A stretch of DNA of 64,000 bases, from assembly GCF_018130165.1 (NCBI RefSeq), contig NZ_JAFCLZ010000005.1, forward strand, positions 62,001 through 126,000. Direction: 5' to 3'. Of this stretch, positions 26,053 through 34,262 are shown in pieces. The position numbers and the translations under genes were made by a program. The notes below the pieces were generated by a model. It had not been told where the DNA came from and did no database searches. It worked only from the letters and a program-made list of their open reading frames with translations. This stretch comes from Bradyrhizobium sp. JYMT SZCCT0180. Its GTDB lineage: Bacteria; Pseudomonadota; Alphaproteobacteria; Rhizobiales; Xanthobacteraceae. Each line of letters begins with the position of its first letter. Positions within the stretch are counted from its first letter, which is position 1.

Positions 26053-26067
26053 TTAACCAACTCTTAA
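26053..26067. promoter_or_regulatory. Second CtrA-type box (TTAA-N7-TTAA)
   Basis: A second perfect match, TTAACCAACTCTTAA, lies 52 nt before the DUF2336 start codon. Two full sites about 100 nt apart in one intergenic region are unlikely by chance at this GC content. Confidence 0.7.
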
Positions 26068-26118
26068 AGCGCCCCGCGTAGGCTCGACCAAGGGATTTCC
26101 AAGTCGCGTTTACCTCAC

Positions 26119-27090
26119 ATGACCGCAGCACCATTATTTCCGGGCTTCGACGGGCTGATGTCGCTCTCGCGCCGCGAGGGCGTCGACATCCGCCCCACCT
26201 TGCTGCGCGTGCTGACTGACCTTTATGTCCAGGCCAGCGCGCATTCCGCCGACGAGGAACGGCAGTTTGTCGAACTCACTTCACGGCTGATCGACCAGGT
26301 CGACGATGCCACCCGCGCGGCGGTGCGGGCCCGGCTCGCCATCTACCCGGCAACCCCGCTCGAGATCATGAACAAGCTCGGATTGCGGCGCGCCCATCCC
26401 GGCCAGACGGTGCCGCTCGCGCCTTCGATTGCGCCCACCCCGCCCGAAGCGGCCCCCCGGGTGCCGACCGAGGCGGAACTGCGGATGGCCTCAAGCCTAG
26501 CGATGCGGCCCAATGATGCCGCCGAAATCAGCGACATGTTCTTTGCGGCCAATGCCAGTGAACGCGCGCAGATCCTGCACAATCTCAACGAGACGCCGCT
26601 GAAGGCCTCGGCGCGGATTCCGGCGGCGCGCGCCAAGCGTGCGATCGAGACGCTGGAAATGGCCGCGTTTGCCGTGGACGCCGACAGTTTCGCGCTGGAG
26701 ATCGGCGAGGCGCTGATCCTGCCGGCGCGGATCGCGACGCAAGTGGTGAATGACCCCGGCGGCGAGCCGCTGGCCTGTGCGGCCCGTGCGCTCGACATGC
26801 CGAGCGCGGCATTCCAGCGGATATTGATGTTCCTCAATCCCGAATCCGGCATCTCCGTGCACCATGTCTACCGGCTGTCGCGGCTCTACGACCGGCTCAC
26901 CGAACGATCCGCGCTGGTGATGCTGGCGGCGTGGCGCGGTTCGACCATGGCGGTCACGCGTGCCAAATATCGCGCCGCGCTCTACGACGACGAGCGCAAC
27001 CGCGCCCGCTCCGCCCCATCCCAGACACGGCCGGCCGTACAACCCGGAAGCGCGCCGGTTCGCACCGGCACCGACGGGACGAAGCGCTAG
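26119..27090 (+). CDS. DUF2336 domain protein
   Basis: The 323-residue soluble, mostly helical protein (LSRREGVDIRPTLLRVLTDL, EERQFVELTSRLIDQVDDA, FFAANASERAQILHNLNET) matches the alphaproteobacterial DUF2336 family. The C-terminal 40 residues are low-complexity Pro/Arg/Thr. DUF2336 proteins often occur in cell-cycle, motility or two-component contexts, but no biochemical role is established that I know of. The two CtrA-type boxes upstream suggest cell-cycle-controlled expression. Confidence 0.8.
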   Translation: MTAAPLFPGFDGLMSLSRREGVDIRPTLLRVLTDLYVQASAHSADEERQFVELTSRLIDQVDDATRAAVRARLAIYPATPLEIMNKLGLRRAHPGQTVPLAPSIAPTPPEAAPRVPTEAELRMASSLAMRPNDAAEISDMFFAANASERAQILHNLNETPLKASARIPAARAKRAIETLEMAAFAVDADSFALEIGEALILPARIATQVVNDPGGEPLACAARALDMPSAAFQRILMFLNPESGISVHHVYRLSRLYDRLTERSALVMLAAWRGSTMAVTRAKYRAALYDDERNRARSAPSQTRPAVQPGSAPVRTGTDGTKR

Positions 27091-27165
27091 ACGACGGCGT
27101 AGCGATCCCGTGCCGGGATACAAAATCCCGAAAACAACCCCATGCAATGATAGAATAGGCCGGCC

Positions 27166-27510
27166 TCAGGCCTTCGCCAGCTCGAGAAAATGCCGCCCTG
27201 CCCGATCCTCGGTCTCAACGATCCATGTGTCGGGATCGAACTTGATTTCCTTGGCAAGGCGCTCTTCCACCGACTGCTCAGGCACCGGCTGCGGCGACGC
27301 CGGCACGAACAGGCGCTCGGTCGGCCGGCTCTCGTCATAGACGGTTTGCGGCGCCGGCCCGTACAGCATGGCGTTGCCGTCGAGGTGAGCCACCTTGACG
27401 AACACAGCACCGGCTTCTTCCGCGCCGCGCCGGCGCACGGCGCCGAAGACGCCTTCGGTTTGGCAACGGCGCAGATAGGCGGCCACCCAGATACTTGATT
27501 TCAATCGCAT
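27166..27510 (-). CDS. DUF1491 family protein, 114 aa
   Basis: The small soluble protein reads MRLKSSIWVAAYLRRCQTEG, then RGAEEAGAVFVKV, DTWIVETEDRAGRHFLEL. This is the DUF1491 pattern, widespread in Rhizobiales and of unknown function. The start at 27510 gives the family N-terminus; the frame is open farther upstream, but that part is unlike protein. It is convergent with the DUF2336 gene. Confidence 0.8.
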   Translation of the reverse strand: MRLKSSIWVAAYLRRCQTEGVFGAVRRRGAEEAGAVFVKVAHLDGNAMLYGPAPQTVYDESRPTERLFVPASPQPVPEQSVEERLAKEIKFDPDTWIVETEDRAGRHFLELAKA

Positions 27511-27732
27511 GGGCCGGACGATAGGCCAGCGTCCAGGCTGGCGCCAGAGGCCATGGCCAAGGCGCGTTCCCGTGCGCATGCAGTCGGCAGAGTTATCCGC
27601 AACGGGATCGCGAAAAGCTCTTGTCGGATGCCGGTTTCCAAAGACGCGATTCCCGACAGTCATGATCCACGCCATCCCGGCCTGTGCAGTTAAGTAAGCT
27701 CGCACAAGATCGTGAGCCGCTGCGCAAGAATA

Positions 27733-27761
27733 TTGACTCGGTCGGTCGACCGAATTATGAT
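27733..27761 (+). promoter_or_regulatory. Consensus-like promoter with embedded 12-bp palindromic operator
   Basis: TTGACT (27733-27738) and TATGAT (27756-27761) are spaced by exactly 17 nt, a near-ideal sigma-70 promoter. The perfect palindrome TCGGTCGACCGA (27742-27753) sits in the spacer. The start codon of the TetR gene is 29 nt downstream. A repressor bound here would block RNA polymerase directly, so autorepression by the TetR protein is the obvious reading. Confidence 0.72.
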
Positions 27762-27790
27762 GATTTGCGATCGCACCAAGGAGATTCATC

Positions 27791-28414
27791 GTGGCGCGCG
27801 CAACGGCCAAAAAAATTGAGAAAAAGGCAGAGACCAGCACCACGCTGCTCGAAGCCGCCAAGAAAGTGCTGCGCCAAAACGGCTATGCGGGCTTGTCGAC
27901 CCGCGACGTCGCAGCGGCTGCCGGCGTTCCGCTCAGCCAGATCCATTATCATTTCGGATCCAAGCAAGGGATGGTGCTGGCGCTGTTCGAGCACTTGAAC
28001 GCGCAGCTATTGGATCGCCAGAACGCTATGTTCGGCGACGCCAGTCTCAAACTGTCGGAGCAGTGGGACCGGGCCTGCGATTATCTCGATGACGACATCG
28101 CCTCCGGTTATGTGCGCGTGCTGCAGGAACTGATCGCTGCGAGCTGGTCCGACCCCGCAGTCGCGCAGGTCGTTCGCACCGCGATCATGGGATGGGTCGA
28201 TCTCATCGTCGGCGCGGCACGCAAGGCTGAACGTGAACTCGGCGGCCTCGGCCCGCTTACGCCCGAGGAGGTCGGAGCCTTCGCTGCCAATGCGTTCATC
28301 GGCGCAGAAAGCCTCTATCTGCTTGGTTTCGAGAAGAAAGGCTCGCCGATACGCCAGTCCTTGCGGCGGGTCGGTGATCTCGTTCGCAGCGTCGAAGGTG
28401 CAGCCAATCGATGA
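27791..28414 (+). CDS. TetR/AcrR-family transcriptional repressor
   Basis: The 207-residue protein has a basic N-terminal arm (ARATAKKIEKKAE), a TetR helix-turn-helix (STRDVAAAAGVPLSQIHYHF, then GSKQGM) and a helical ligand-binding/dimer domain with the family's typical length. The gene is followed 9 nt later by the hydrolase-glycosyltransferase gene, so it is the first gene of the operon it probably controls. The ligand is likely the product or substrate of that operon, but this is inference. Confidence 0.9.
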   Translation: MARATAKKIEKKAETSTTLLEAAKKVLRQNGYAGLSTRDVAAAAGVPLSQIHYHFGSKQGMVLALFEHLNAQLLDRQNAMFGDASLKLSEQWDRACDYLDDDIASGYVRVLQELIAASWSDPAVAQVVRTAIMGWVDLIVGAARKAERELGGLGPLTPEEVGAFAANAFIGAESLYLLGFEKKGSPIRQSLRRVGDLVRSVEGAANR

Positions 28415-28423
28415 GGTGACGCG

Positions 28424-30535
28424 ATGCGTGCGAAGTTGCCCGACGAAACCGGTTTTATCGATCGCGACGGCGTCAGGATCTACTACGAGATCTACGGCAC
28501 TGGCCCGGAAACCATGCTGTTCGTGCCGCCCTGGTGCATCGTCCATTCGCGTATCTACAAGGCGCAATTGCCGTATTTCAGCGAACGCTTCCGCTGCATC
28601 ACCTATGACGGCCGCGGCAACGGCAAGTCCGACCGTCCTGAGGATGTGAAGAGCTACTCACTGGACAATTACGTGGCGGATCTGCTTGCCGTCATGGACG
28701 CTACCGGCGCGGGAAACGCAATCCTGGTTGGCCTGTCGTTTGGCGGCATGCTCGCCAGCGTGCTGGCCGCACATCACCCTGATCGCGTGAAGGCCGCAAT
28801 CCTGGTCGGGACGGTAGCGAGCATCGGACCCGCCAACTATCCCCATCTGGCAAACCAGCATTTCGATGCCAAACAGGAACGATTCGACGGCTGGAATAAG
28901 TTCAACCGCGCGCACTGGCTGGCGGATTACCCTGATTTCGCCGAACACTTCATTCGCAACATACATACCGAGCCGCACTCGACCAAGCAGATCGAGGACG
29001 GCATCGGCTGGGCCAGTGACACCACCGGCCCGGTGCTGGTCAACACCGTCGACGCACGGCTGATCCCGCCGCGCTTCGATGTCAGCGAAGCGATGTACCG
29101 CAAGATCCGCTGTCCCGTGCTGCTCATTCACGGCGACAACGACCAGATCCAGCGCCATGCGCGCGCGAAATCGCTGGCCGAGGTCATGAATGCGGAGCTG
29201 GTGACCATTCCGGGCGGCGGTCACAACCCGCTCGGCCGCATTCCCGCAAAGACCAACAGCCTGATTGTCGATTTCCTCGCGCGCAGGTTCGCCATCGCCT
29301 CCCCTGCGAGCCGATCGAACCGCACGACAAGGAAGGCCAAACGCGCACTCTATCTCTCCTCGCCGATCGGCCTCGGGCACGGGCGGCGCGATATCGCGAT
29401 CGCCCGCGAGCTACGCAAGCTGCACCCGGATCTGGAGGTCGATTGGCTGGCACAGGACCCCGTGACTCGCCTGCTGGAAGCGAACGGCGAACACGTTCAT
29501 CCGCTGAGTGGGCGGCTAGCCAGCGAGTCCATGCATATCGAGATGGAGTCGGGCGAGCACGACCTGCATTGTTTCCAGGCCATCCGCAACATGGATGAGG
29601 TGCTGATCGCGAACTTCATGACCTTCCAGGATGCCGTCGACGAAGGAGGCTACGATCTCGTCATCGCCGACGAAGCCTGGGACATCGACCATTACTGGCA
29701 CGAGCACCCCGAGTTGAAGAAAGCCGCACTCGCCTGGTTCACCGACTTCGTCGGCTATGTGCCGATGCCATCGGGCGGCGAGCATGAGGCGTTTCTGACC
29801 ACCGACTACAACGCCGAGATGATCGAACACATCGAGCGGCATCCCGGCGTGCGCGACCGCGCCATTTTCGTCGGAAGCCTGGAGGACATCGTTCCGTTAT
29901 CGTTCGGCAAGGACCTGCCGGCGATGCGCGACTGGGTGCCGCGGCATTTCGATTTCGCCGGCTACGTCATCGGCGAACATCCGCATCTTTTCGGCAGCCG
30001 CACGGAGCTGCGCGAGCGCCTCGGCTACCGGCCGGACGAGCGCGTCTGCATCGTCACGGTCGGGGGATCCGCCGTCGGAACCCACCTGATCAAACGCATC
30101 CTGCAGAGCTATCCGATGGCACGGGCCAGGCTGCCCGAGTTGCGCATGATCGTGGTGGCGGGCCCGCGGATCGATCCCGCCTCGCTCGGCGCGCCTGATG
30201 GCGTCGAGATGCGCGCCTTCGTCCCCGACCTCGACCGTCATCTCGCCGCGTGCGATCTCGCCCTCGTGCAGGGCGGCCTGACCACCTGCATGGAGTTGAC
30301 CGCGGCCGGAACACCGTTCCTCTATTTCCCGCTCCAGAACCACTTCGAGCAGAATTTCCACGTCGCCCATCGTCTCGATCGCCATGGCGCCGGCACGCGC
30401 ATGGCATTCGCGACGTCGACGCCGGACACGATCGCTGAAGCGATGGTTGGTGCATTGCGCGCGCCGGCCAAGTTCAAATCCGTCGAAGCCGGCGGTGCGG
30501 TCCGTGCCGCCCGTATGCTGGCGGACCTGTTCTAA
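28424..30535 (+). CDS. Fusion of alpha/beta hydrolase and MurG/UGT-like glycosyltransferase
   Basis: The 703-residue protein has two enzymes in one chain. Residues about 1-290 are an alpha/beta hydrolase: nucleophile Ser105 in VGLSFGGML, acid Asp238/240 in IHGDNDQ, and His267 in GGGHNPLG. After a basic linker (about 292-306), residues 307-703 read as a GT-B glycosyltransferase: ALYLSSPIGLGHGRRD at the N-terminal lobe and a donor-site motif near residue 615 (VQGGLTTCMELTAAGTPFL). There is no signal peptide or membrane segment. The two halves probably act on one metabolite, for example esterase plus glycosyl transfer. The downstream neighbour, 28 nt away, is a methyltransferase. Confidence 0.85.
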   Translation: MRAKLPDETGFIDRDGVRIYYEIYGTGPETMLFVPPWCIVHSRIYKAQLPYFSERFRCITYDGRGNGKSDRPEDVKSYSLDNYVADLLAVMDATGAGNAILVGLSFGGMLASVLAAHHPDRVKAAILVGTVASIGPANYPHLANQHFDAKQERFDGWNKFNRAHWLADYPDFAEHFIRNIHTEPHSTKQIEDGIGWASDTTGPVLVNTVDARLIPPRFDVSEAMYRKIRCPVLLIHGDNDQIQRHARAKSLAEVMNAELVTIPGGGHNPLGRIPAKTNSLIVDFLARRFAIASPASRSNRTTRKAKRALYLSSPIGLGHGRRDIAIARELRKLHPDLEVDWLAQDPVTRLLEANGEHVHPLSGRLASESMHIEMESGEHDLHCFQAIRNMDEVLIANFMTFQDAVDEGGYDLVIADEAWDIDHYWHEHPELKKAALAWFTDFVGYVPMPSGGEHEAFLTTDYNAEMIEHIERHPGVRDRAIFVGSLEDIVPLSFGKDLPAMRDWVPRHFDFAGYVIGEHPHLFGSRTELRERLGYRPDERVCIVTVGGSAVGTHLIKRILQSYPMARARLPELRMIVVAGPRIDPASLGAPDGVEMRAFVPDLDRHLAACDLALVQGGLTTCMELTAAGTPFLYFPLQNHFEQNFHVAHRLDRHGAGTRMAFATSTPDTIAEAMVGALRAPAKFKSVEAGGAVRAARMLADLF

Positions 30536-30563
30536 CCGAAATCAATTGTCAGTGGAGGTAGCT

Positions 30564-31646
30564 ATGTCGAGCGTTAATCAAGCGACCCGGATTGATGAGG
30601 GCAAACTCAACGCATTCGTCGGCCAGATGCTGGGCGACCTCGGGGGCGCGTCCAGCGTCGCCATGGTCCGGATGGGCGATGCGCTTGGATTGTACAAGGC
30701 GCTACACACCAATGGGCCGATGACCTCAGCCGAACTCGCCAGCACCGCGAAGGTCGATCCGCGATACCTTCGCGAGTGGCTGTCCAATCAGGCGAGTTCC
30801 AACTATCTGTCCTACGATCCCGCCTCGGCGAAATTCGCGCTGCCGCCCGAGCAGGCGATGGTGTTCGCCATTCCCGACAGCCCGGTCTATCTGATGGGCG
30901 GCTTCGATCTGATGGCGGCGATGCTCGAGAACCAGCCGAAGGTTCAGGCCGCGTTCAAGTCCGGCGGCGGTGTCGCCTGGGGCGATCAGGCCGGCTGCAT
31001 GTTCTGCGCGGTGGCCCGCTTCTTCCGGCCCGGCTATCACAACAACATCGTATCGACGTGGCTTCCTGCTCTCGGAGGTGACGTGATGAAGAAGCTGGAG
31101 GCTGGCGCCAATGTCGCGGACGTCGGCTGCGGCCACGGCTGGTCGACGGTCCTGATGGCCAAGGCTTTCCCCAAATCCCGGTTCGTCGGCTTCGACTTCC
31201 ATCCCGGTTCGATTGCGGATGCAAAGGCGCATGCCGAAACCCACGGCGCTTCCGCCAACACGCGCTTCGAGGTCGGCCTCGCCAAGGACTATCCCGGCAA
31301 GGACTTTGATCTCGTGACCTGTTTCGACTGCTTGCATGACATGGGCGACCCGGCGGGAGCCGCCGCCCACATCCGTCAATCCCTGAAGGACGATGGGACA
31401 TGGATGATCTGCGAGCCGATCGCCGGCGATCGTCTCGAGCAGAATCTCAACCCGGTCGGACGCTTGTACTATGCCGCATCGACCATGATCTGCGTGCCGA
31501 CCTCGCTCTCGCAGGAAGTCGGCACGGCGCTGGGCGCGCAGGCCGGCGAAGCACGGCTCCGCGAAGTCATTTTGAAGGGTGGCTTCAAGAGCGTGCGTCG
31601 CGCCACCGAGACGCCGTTCAACATGATCCTCGAGGCAAGGCCTTAG
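30564..31646 (+). CDS. Class I SAM-dependent methyltransferase with N-terminal winged helix
   Basis: The 360-residue protein has an N-terminal dimerisation/winged-helix part (LGLYKALHTNGPMTSAELAS, KVDPRYLREWL) and a Rossmann methyltransferase domain. Its SAM motif VADVGCGHGWSTVL lies near residue 184, with FVGFDFHPGSI and FDLVTCFDCLHDMGDP after it. This layout is that of small-molecule O- or C-methyltransferases. The ATG at 30564 has GGAGG 5 nt upstream; longer readings into the preceding gene are overlap shadows. It ends the TetR-led operon. The acceptor is unknown. Confidence 0.88.
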   Translation: MSSVNQATRIDEGKLNAFVGQMLGDLGGASSVAMVRMGDALGLYKALHTNGPMTSAELASTAKVDPRYLREWLSNQASSNYLSYDPASAKFALPPEQAMVFAIPDSPVYLMGGFDLMAAMLENQPKVQAAFKSGGGVAWGDQAGCMFCAVARFFRPGYHNNIVSTWLPALGGDVMKKLEAGANVADVGCGHGWSTVLMAKAFPKSRFVGFDFHPGSIADAKAHAETHGASANTRFEVGLAKDYPGKDFDLVTCFDCLHDMGDPAGAAAHIRQSLKDDGTWMICEPIAGDRLEQNLNPVGRLYYAASTMICVPTSLSQEVGTALGAQAGEARLREVILKGGFKSVRRATETPFNMILEARP

Positions 31647-31683
31647 TATCCGGCGTGGCGGCTGCAAGCCTGGCAAAGTTGAC

Positions 31684-31707
31684 CGGCCGCAAGAATCCTT
31701 GCGGCCG
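31684..31707. terminator. Hairpin after the methyltransferase gene
   Basis: CGGCCGCAAG and CTTGCGGCCG form a perfect 10-bp stem with a 4-nt loop, 37 nt after the stop codon. No T-run follows. It marks the likely end of the TetR-led operon. Confidence 0.5.
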
Positions 31708-31882
31708 ACATCCGGCGGGTTGACCGTCGCGCGGACCAACCATATTCTCAAAGCTGCGGTGCAAGCCGCGCCCGGGTCCGCGGGAAGGGTCGAACCCACT
31801 TGCAGCTTCCGAGCAGCACCTAGAGCCTTTGTGCAGCAGCCGGTATTGCGGACCATCGGCGATCCATGCACGGAGGTTTCCA

Positions 31883-33538
31883 ATGGAACGATCGCCTGAT
31901 CGACTGAATCTCGACCACTTCAAGAAGCAAGCCAAGGATCTGATCCGTCTGTACCGGCAGCGTGATGGCGACGCTTTTGTCCGCTTTCGCCGCGCCCTTC
32001 CGGCAGCCGCGGGGCAGAGCGACGACCAGATCGCTTCCTTGAATCTCCGGCTCCATGACGCTCAATCTTGTGTCGCACGCGACTACGGCTTCGCTTCCTG
32101 GCAGGACCTGAGGCGTTACCTGGAAGCGCAATCGGCCAACGGCAGCGAGCGCGAGGAACGTGTCCTGCGCTGGCTCCAACTGGTTTATGCCGGCGACATC
32201 AATGGCACGGCCAATCGCGCCAATCCGCGCATCGCCATCAGGATGCTGGCCGAAAACCCCGACCTCGTCTCGGGCAACCCCTATCTGGCATGTGCGATCG
32301 GCGCCGAAGACGCGTTGCGACAGGCCACGCAGCAGGATGCAGCATGGGTCAATCGCCCGGGTGGACCACTGAAACTGCCTCCACTTGTCGCCGTCACGCA
32401 TTCCAGCCTGTTGTCCGTTCCGGAATTCCGCGCGCGTCTGCATCGCTGCGCCCGTTTGCTGCTGGGCGCAGGCGCCGATCCCAATCAGCGGATTGGCAAT
32501 CGTTGGCCGCCGGCATCGGTCAGCGAACCTGACGACGGCAATCCGCTGTCGGCGCTTTACGGCGCGGCCGGAACGAACCATGACACCGAGCTCACGAAAC
32601 TGCTGCTCGACGCCGGCGCCGATCCCAACGACGGCGAGTCCCTCTATCACTCGCTGGAGACGTTTGCCTGTACCCGCCTGCTGCTCGAGCATGGCGCGCG
32701 TGTCGCAGGCAGCAACGCGATCTACCACGCGCTCGACTTCGACAATGTCGCCGCACTTGAACTGCTGCTCCAGCACGGCGGCGATCCAAATGAGCCCGCG
32801 CGCAATTTACCCTTGACCGACTGGGGCTCGCCACTGCTGTGGGCGATCCGTCGGCGGCGATCGCGCCGGTGTATCGAGACGCTGCTGGACGCAGGCGCAA
32901 ACCCGTTGGCAACGACGCCTGATGGCGTCAGCGCCTACCGGCTCGCCTTGCAGTTTGGCCTTCGCGAGGTCGCTGATCTCTTGCGCGCGAGCGCTGCATA
33001 CGAGCCCATTCCGGATGAGGAAGCGTTCATTGCGGCCTGCGCCTGCGGCGACGAGGCCGAGGCCCGGCGCATCCGCGCCGGGCGGCCCGACCTCCCCGAA
33101 ACGCTTCCGGCCTCGCAGTTGCGGTTGCTGCCCGATCTCGCCGCCGAGGGCAACGATGTAGGGGTAAGGCTGATGGTCAGGCTCGGCTGGCCGATCGCGG
33201 TGCGCGGCGGCGACTGGAATGCGTCGGCGCTCAATCTTGCGGTGTTTCGCGGCGATGCCGGATTGACGAGATTCCTGCTCGAACATGGCGCAGACTGGAC
33301 CGAGCAGCATGGCTTTGGCGACAATGCCTGCGGCTCGCTTTCCTGGGCCTCTTGCAACGAGCCGGTCGAAGGCGGCGACTGGTCAGGCTGCGCGCGCGCC
33401 CTGCTCGACCATGGCATGCCGCGCGCGAAGCCGGATCAGAATGACCCGGAATGGATTTTGATCGACGGGCGGAGAAAACAATTTTCCGACGAGGTCACCG
33501 AGATCCTGTTGGATAGTAAGGTTCAGCTTACTCGATAG
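31883..33538 (+). CDS. Ankyrin-repeat protein, 551 aa
   Basis: After an N-terminal helical segment (NLDHFKKQAKDLIRLYRQRD) and a region ending DYGFASWQDLRRYL, the protein has repeated ankyrin units with recognisable ends: LLLGAGADPN, LLLDAGADPN, LLLEHGARV, LLLQHGGDPN, TLLDAGANPL, FLLEHGADWT and ALLDHGM. Such repeats mediate protein binding. There is no signal peptide or membrane segment. The ATG at 31883 has GGAGG 6 nt upstream. Its last 11 nt overlap the convergent peptidoglycan-binding protein gene. The target is unknown. Confidence 0.88.
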   Translation: MERSPDRLNLDHFKKQAKDLIRLYRQRDGDAFVRFRRALPAAAGQSDDQIASLNLRLHDAQSCVARDYGFASWQDLRRYLEAQSANGSEREERVLRWLQLVYAGDINGTANRANPRIAIRMLAENPDLVSGNPYLACAIGAEDALRQATQQDAAWVNRPGGPLKLPPLVAVTHSSLLSVPEFRARLHRCARLLLGAGADPNQRIGNRWPPASVSEPDDGNPLSALYGAAGTNHDTELTKLLLDAGADPNDGESLYHSLETFACTRLLLEHGARVAGSNAIYHALDFDNVAALELLLQHGGDPNEPARNLPLTDWGSPLLWAIRRRRSRRCIETLLDAGANPLATTPDGVSAYRLALQFGLREVADLLRASAAYEPIPDEEAFIAACACGDEAEARRIRAGRPDLPETLPASQLRLLPDLAAEGNDVGVRLMVRLGWPIAVRGGDWNASALNLAVFRGDAGLTRFLLEHGADWTEQHGFGDNACGSLSWASCNEPVEGGDWSGCARALLDHGMPRAKPDQNDPEWILIDGRRKQFSDEVTEILLDSKVQLTR

Positions 33539-34262
33539 GACGGCCGGTCATCGCGGTGAGTTCTTTCACCAGGCGGTCGGACATCTGTCCGGTCACCGGC
33601 AGCTTGCGGTCGCGCTCGAATTTCGTGATCGCCGCCTGCGTGTCCGAACCGACGGCGCCGGTCGGCTTCAACTGGCCGTAGCCGTATTCGGTCAGCGCGC
33701 GCTGCACCGAAGCGACACGGCGCGCGCCCGCGGATTGCGTGGAAGCCGGAATCGACGCCGGCGGCCTCACGACATGGGGCGCCGCTGATGGCGCGGACCC
33801 GTTCGGTTTGGCCGCAGGAGTAGCCGTGCTGGAAGCAGCGGCGGGAGCCGAACCGGTCGATCTGACCACCAGGTTGGTCATGGGGTCAGTGGTCTTGGGG
33901 TCGGTGGATTTGGGATCGGCGTTTCTGCTCTCGGCGGGCTTTGGTTCCGGCGTCTCAGCGGAACGCACCAGTTCAACCGGGCGCGGACGGGGCAGCGGGT
34001 TCGCAGCCGCCGGCGTGGGCGCCGGCAATTTCACGACCGAACCGAACATCGGCGACGGATGACGACCGGCCTGCAGAAACAAAGCGTTGGTGAGGATGGC
34101 GCCGATGGCGGCAACGGCCAGCGCGCCGGCCAGCATGTCCTTCGGACTGTGCAAGAGCATGCGCATCACAAATCCACGCTCTTCTTCCGCTTCGACTGCA
34201 ACCGCTTTCGCGCCGCGGCGGCGGCGCGGCATCTCGTCGTCATCGATCGTTCGCTTAGGCAC
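33528..34262 (-). CDS. Membrane-anchored peptidoglycan-binding domain protein
   Basis: The 244-residue protein has a basic cytoplasmic N-terminus (MPRRRRGAK), one membrane helix (about residues 40-62, DMLAGALAVAAIGAILTNAL), a long Pro/Ala/Ser/Thr-rich periplasmic linker and a C-terminal PG_binding_1 domain (SVQRALTEYGYGQL, AITKFERDRKLPVTGQM). It starts with a GTG at 34262 that overlaps the end of the kinase gene by 8 nt, so the two are translationally coupled. The protein probably tethers the kinase's site of action to the cell wall or reports on it. A link to the kinase is inference from coupling. Confidence 0.82.
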   Translation of the reverse strand: MPKRTIDDDEMPRRRRGAKAVAVEAEEERGFVMRMLLHSPKDMLAGALAVAAIGAILTNALFLQAGRHPSPMFGSVVKLPAPTPAAANPLPRPRPVELVRSAETPEPKPAESRNADPKSTDPKTTDPMTNLVVRSTGSAPAAASSTATPAAKPNGSAPSAAPHVVRPPASIPASTQSAGARRVASVQRALTEYGYGQLKPTGAVGSDTQAAITKFERDRKLPVTGQMSDRLVKELTAMTGRPIE

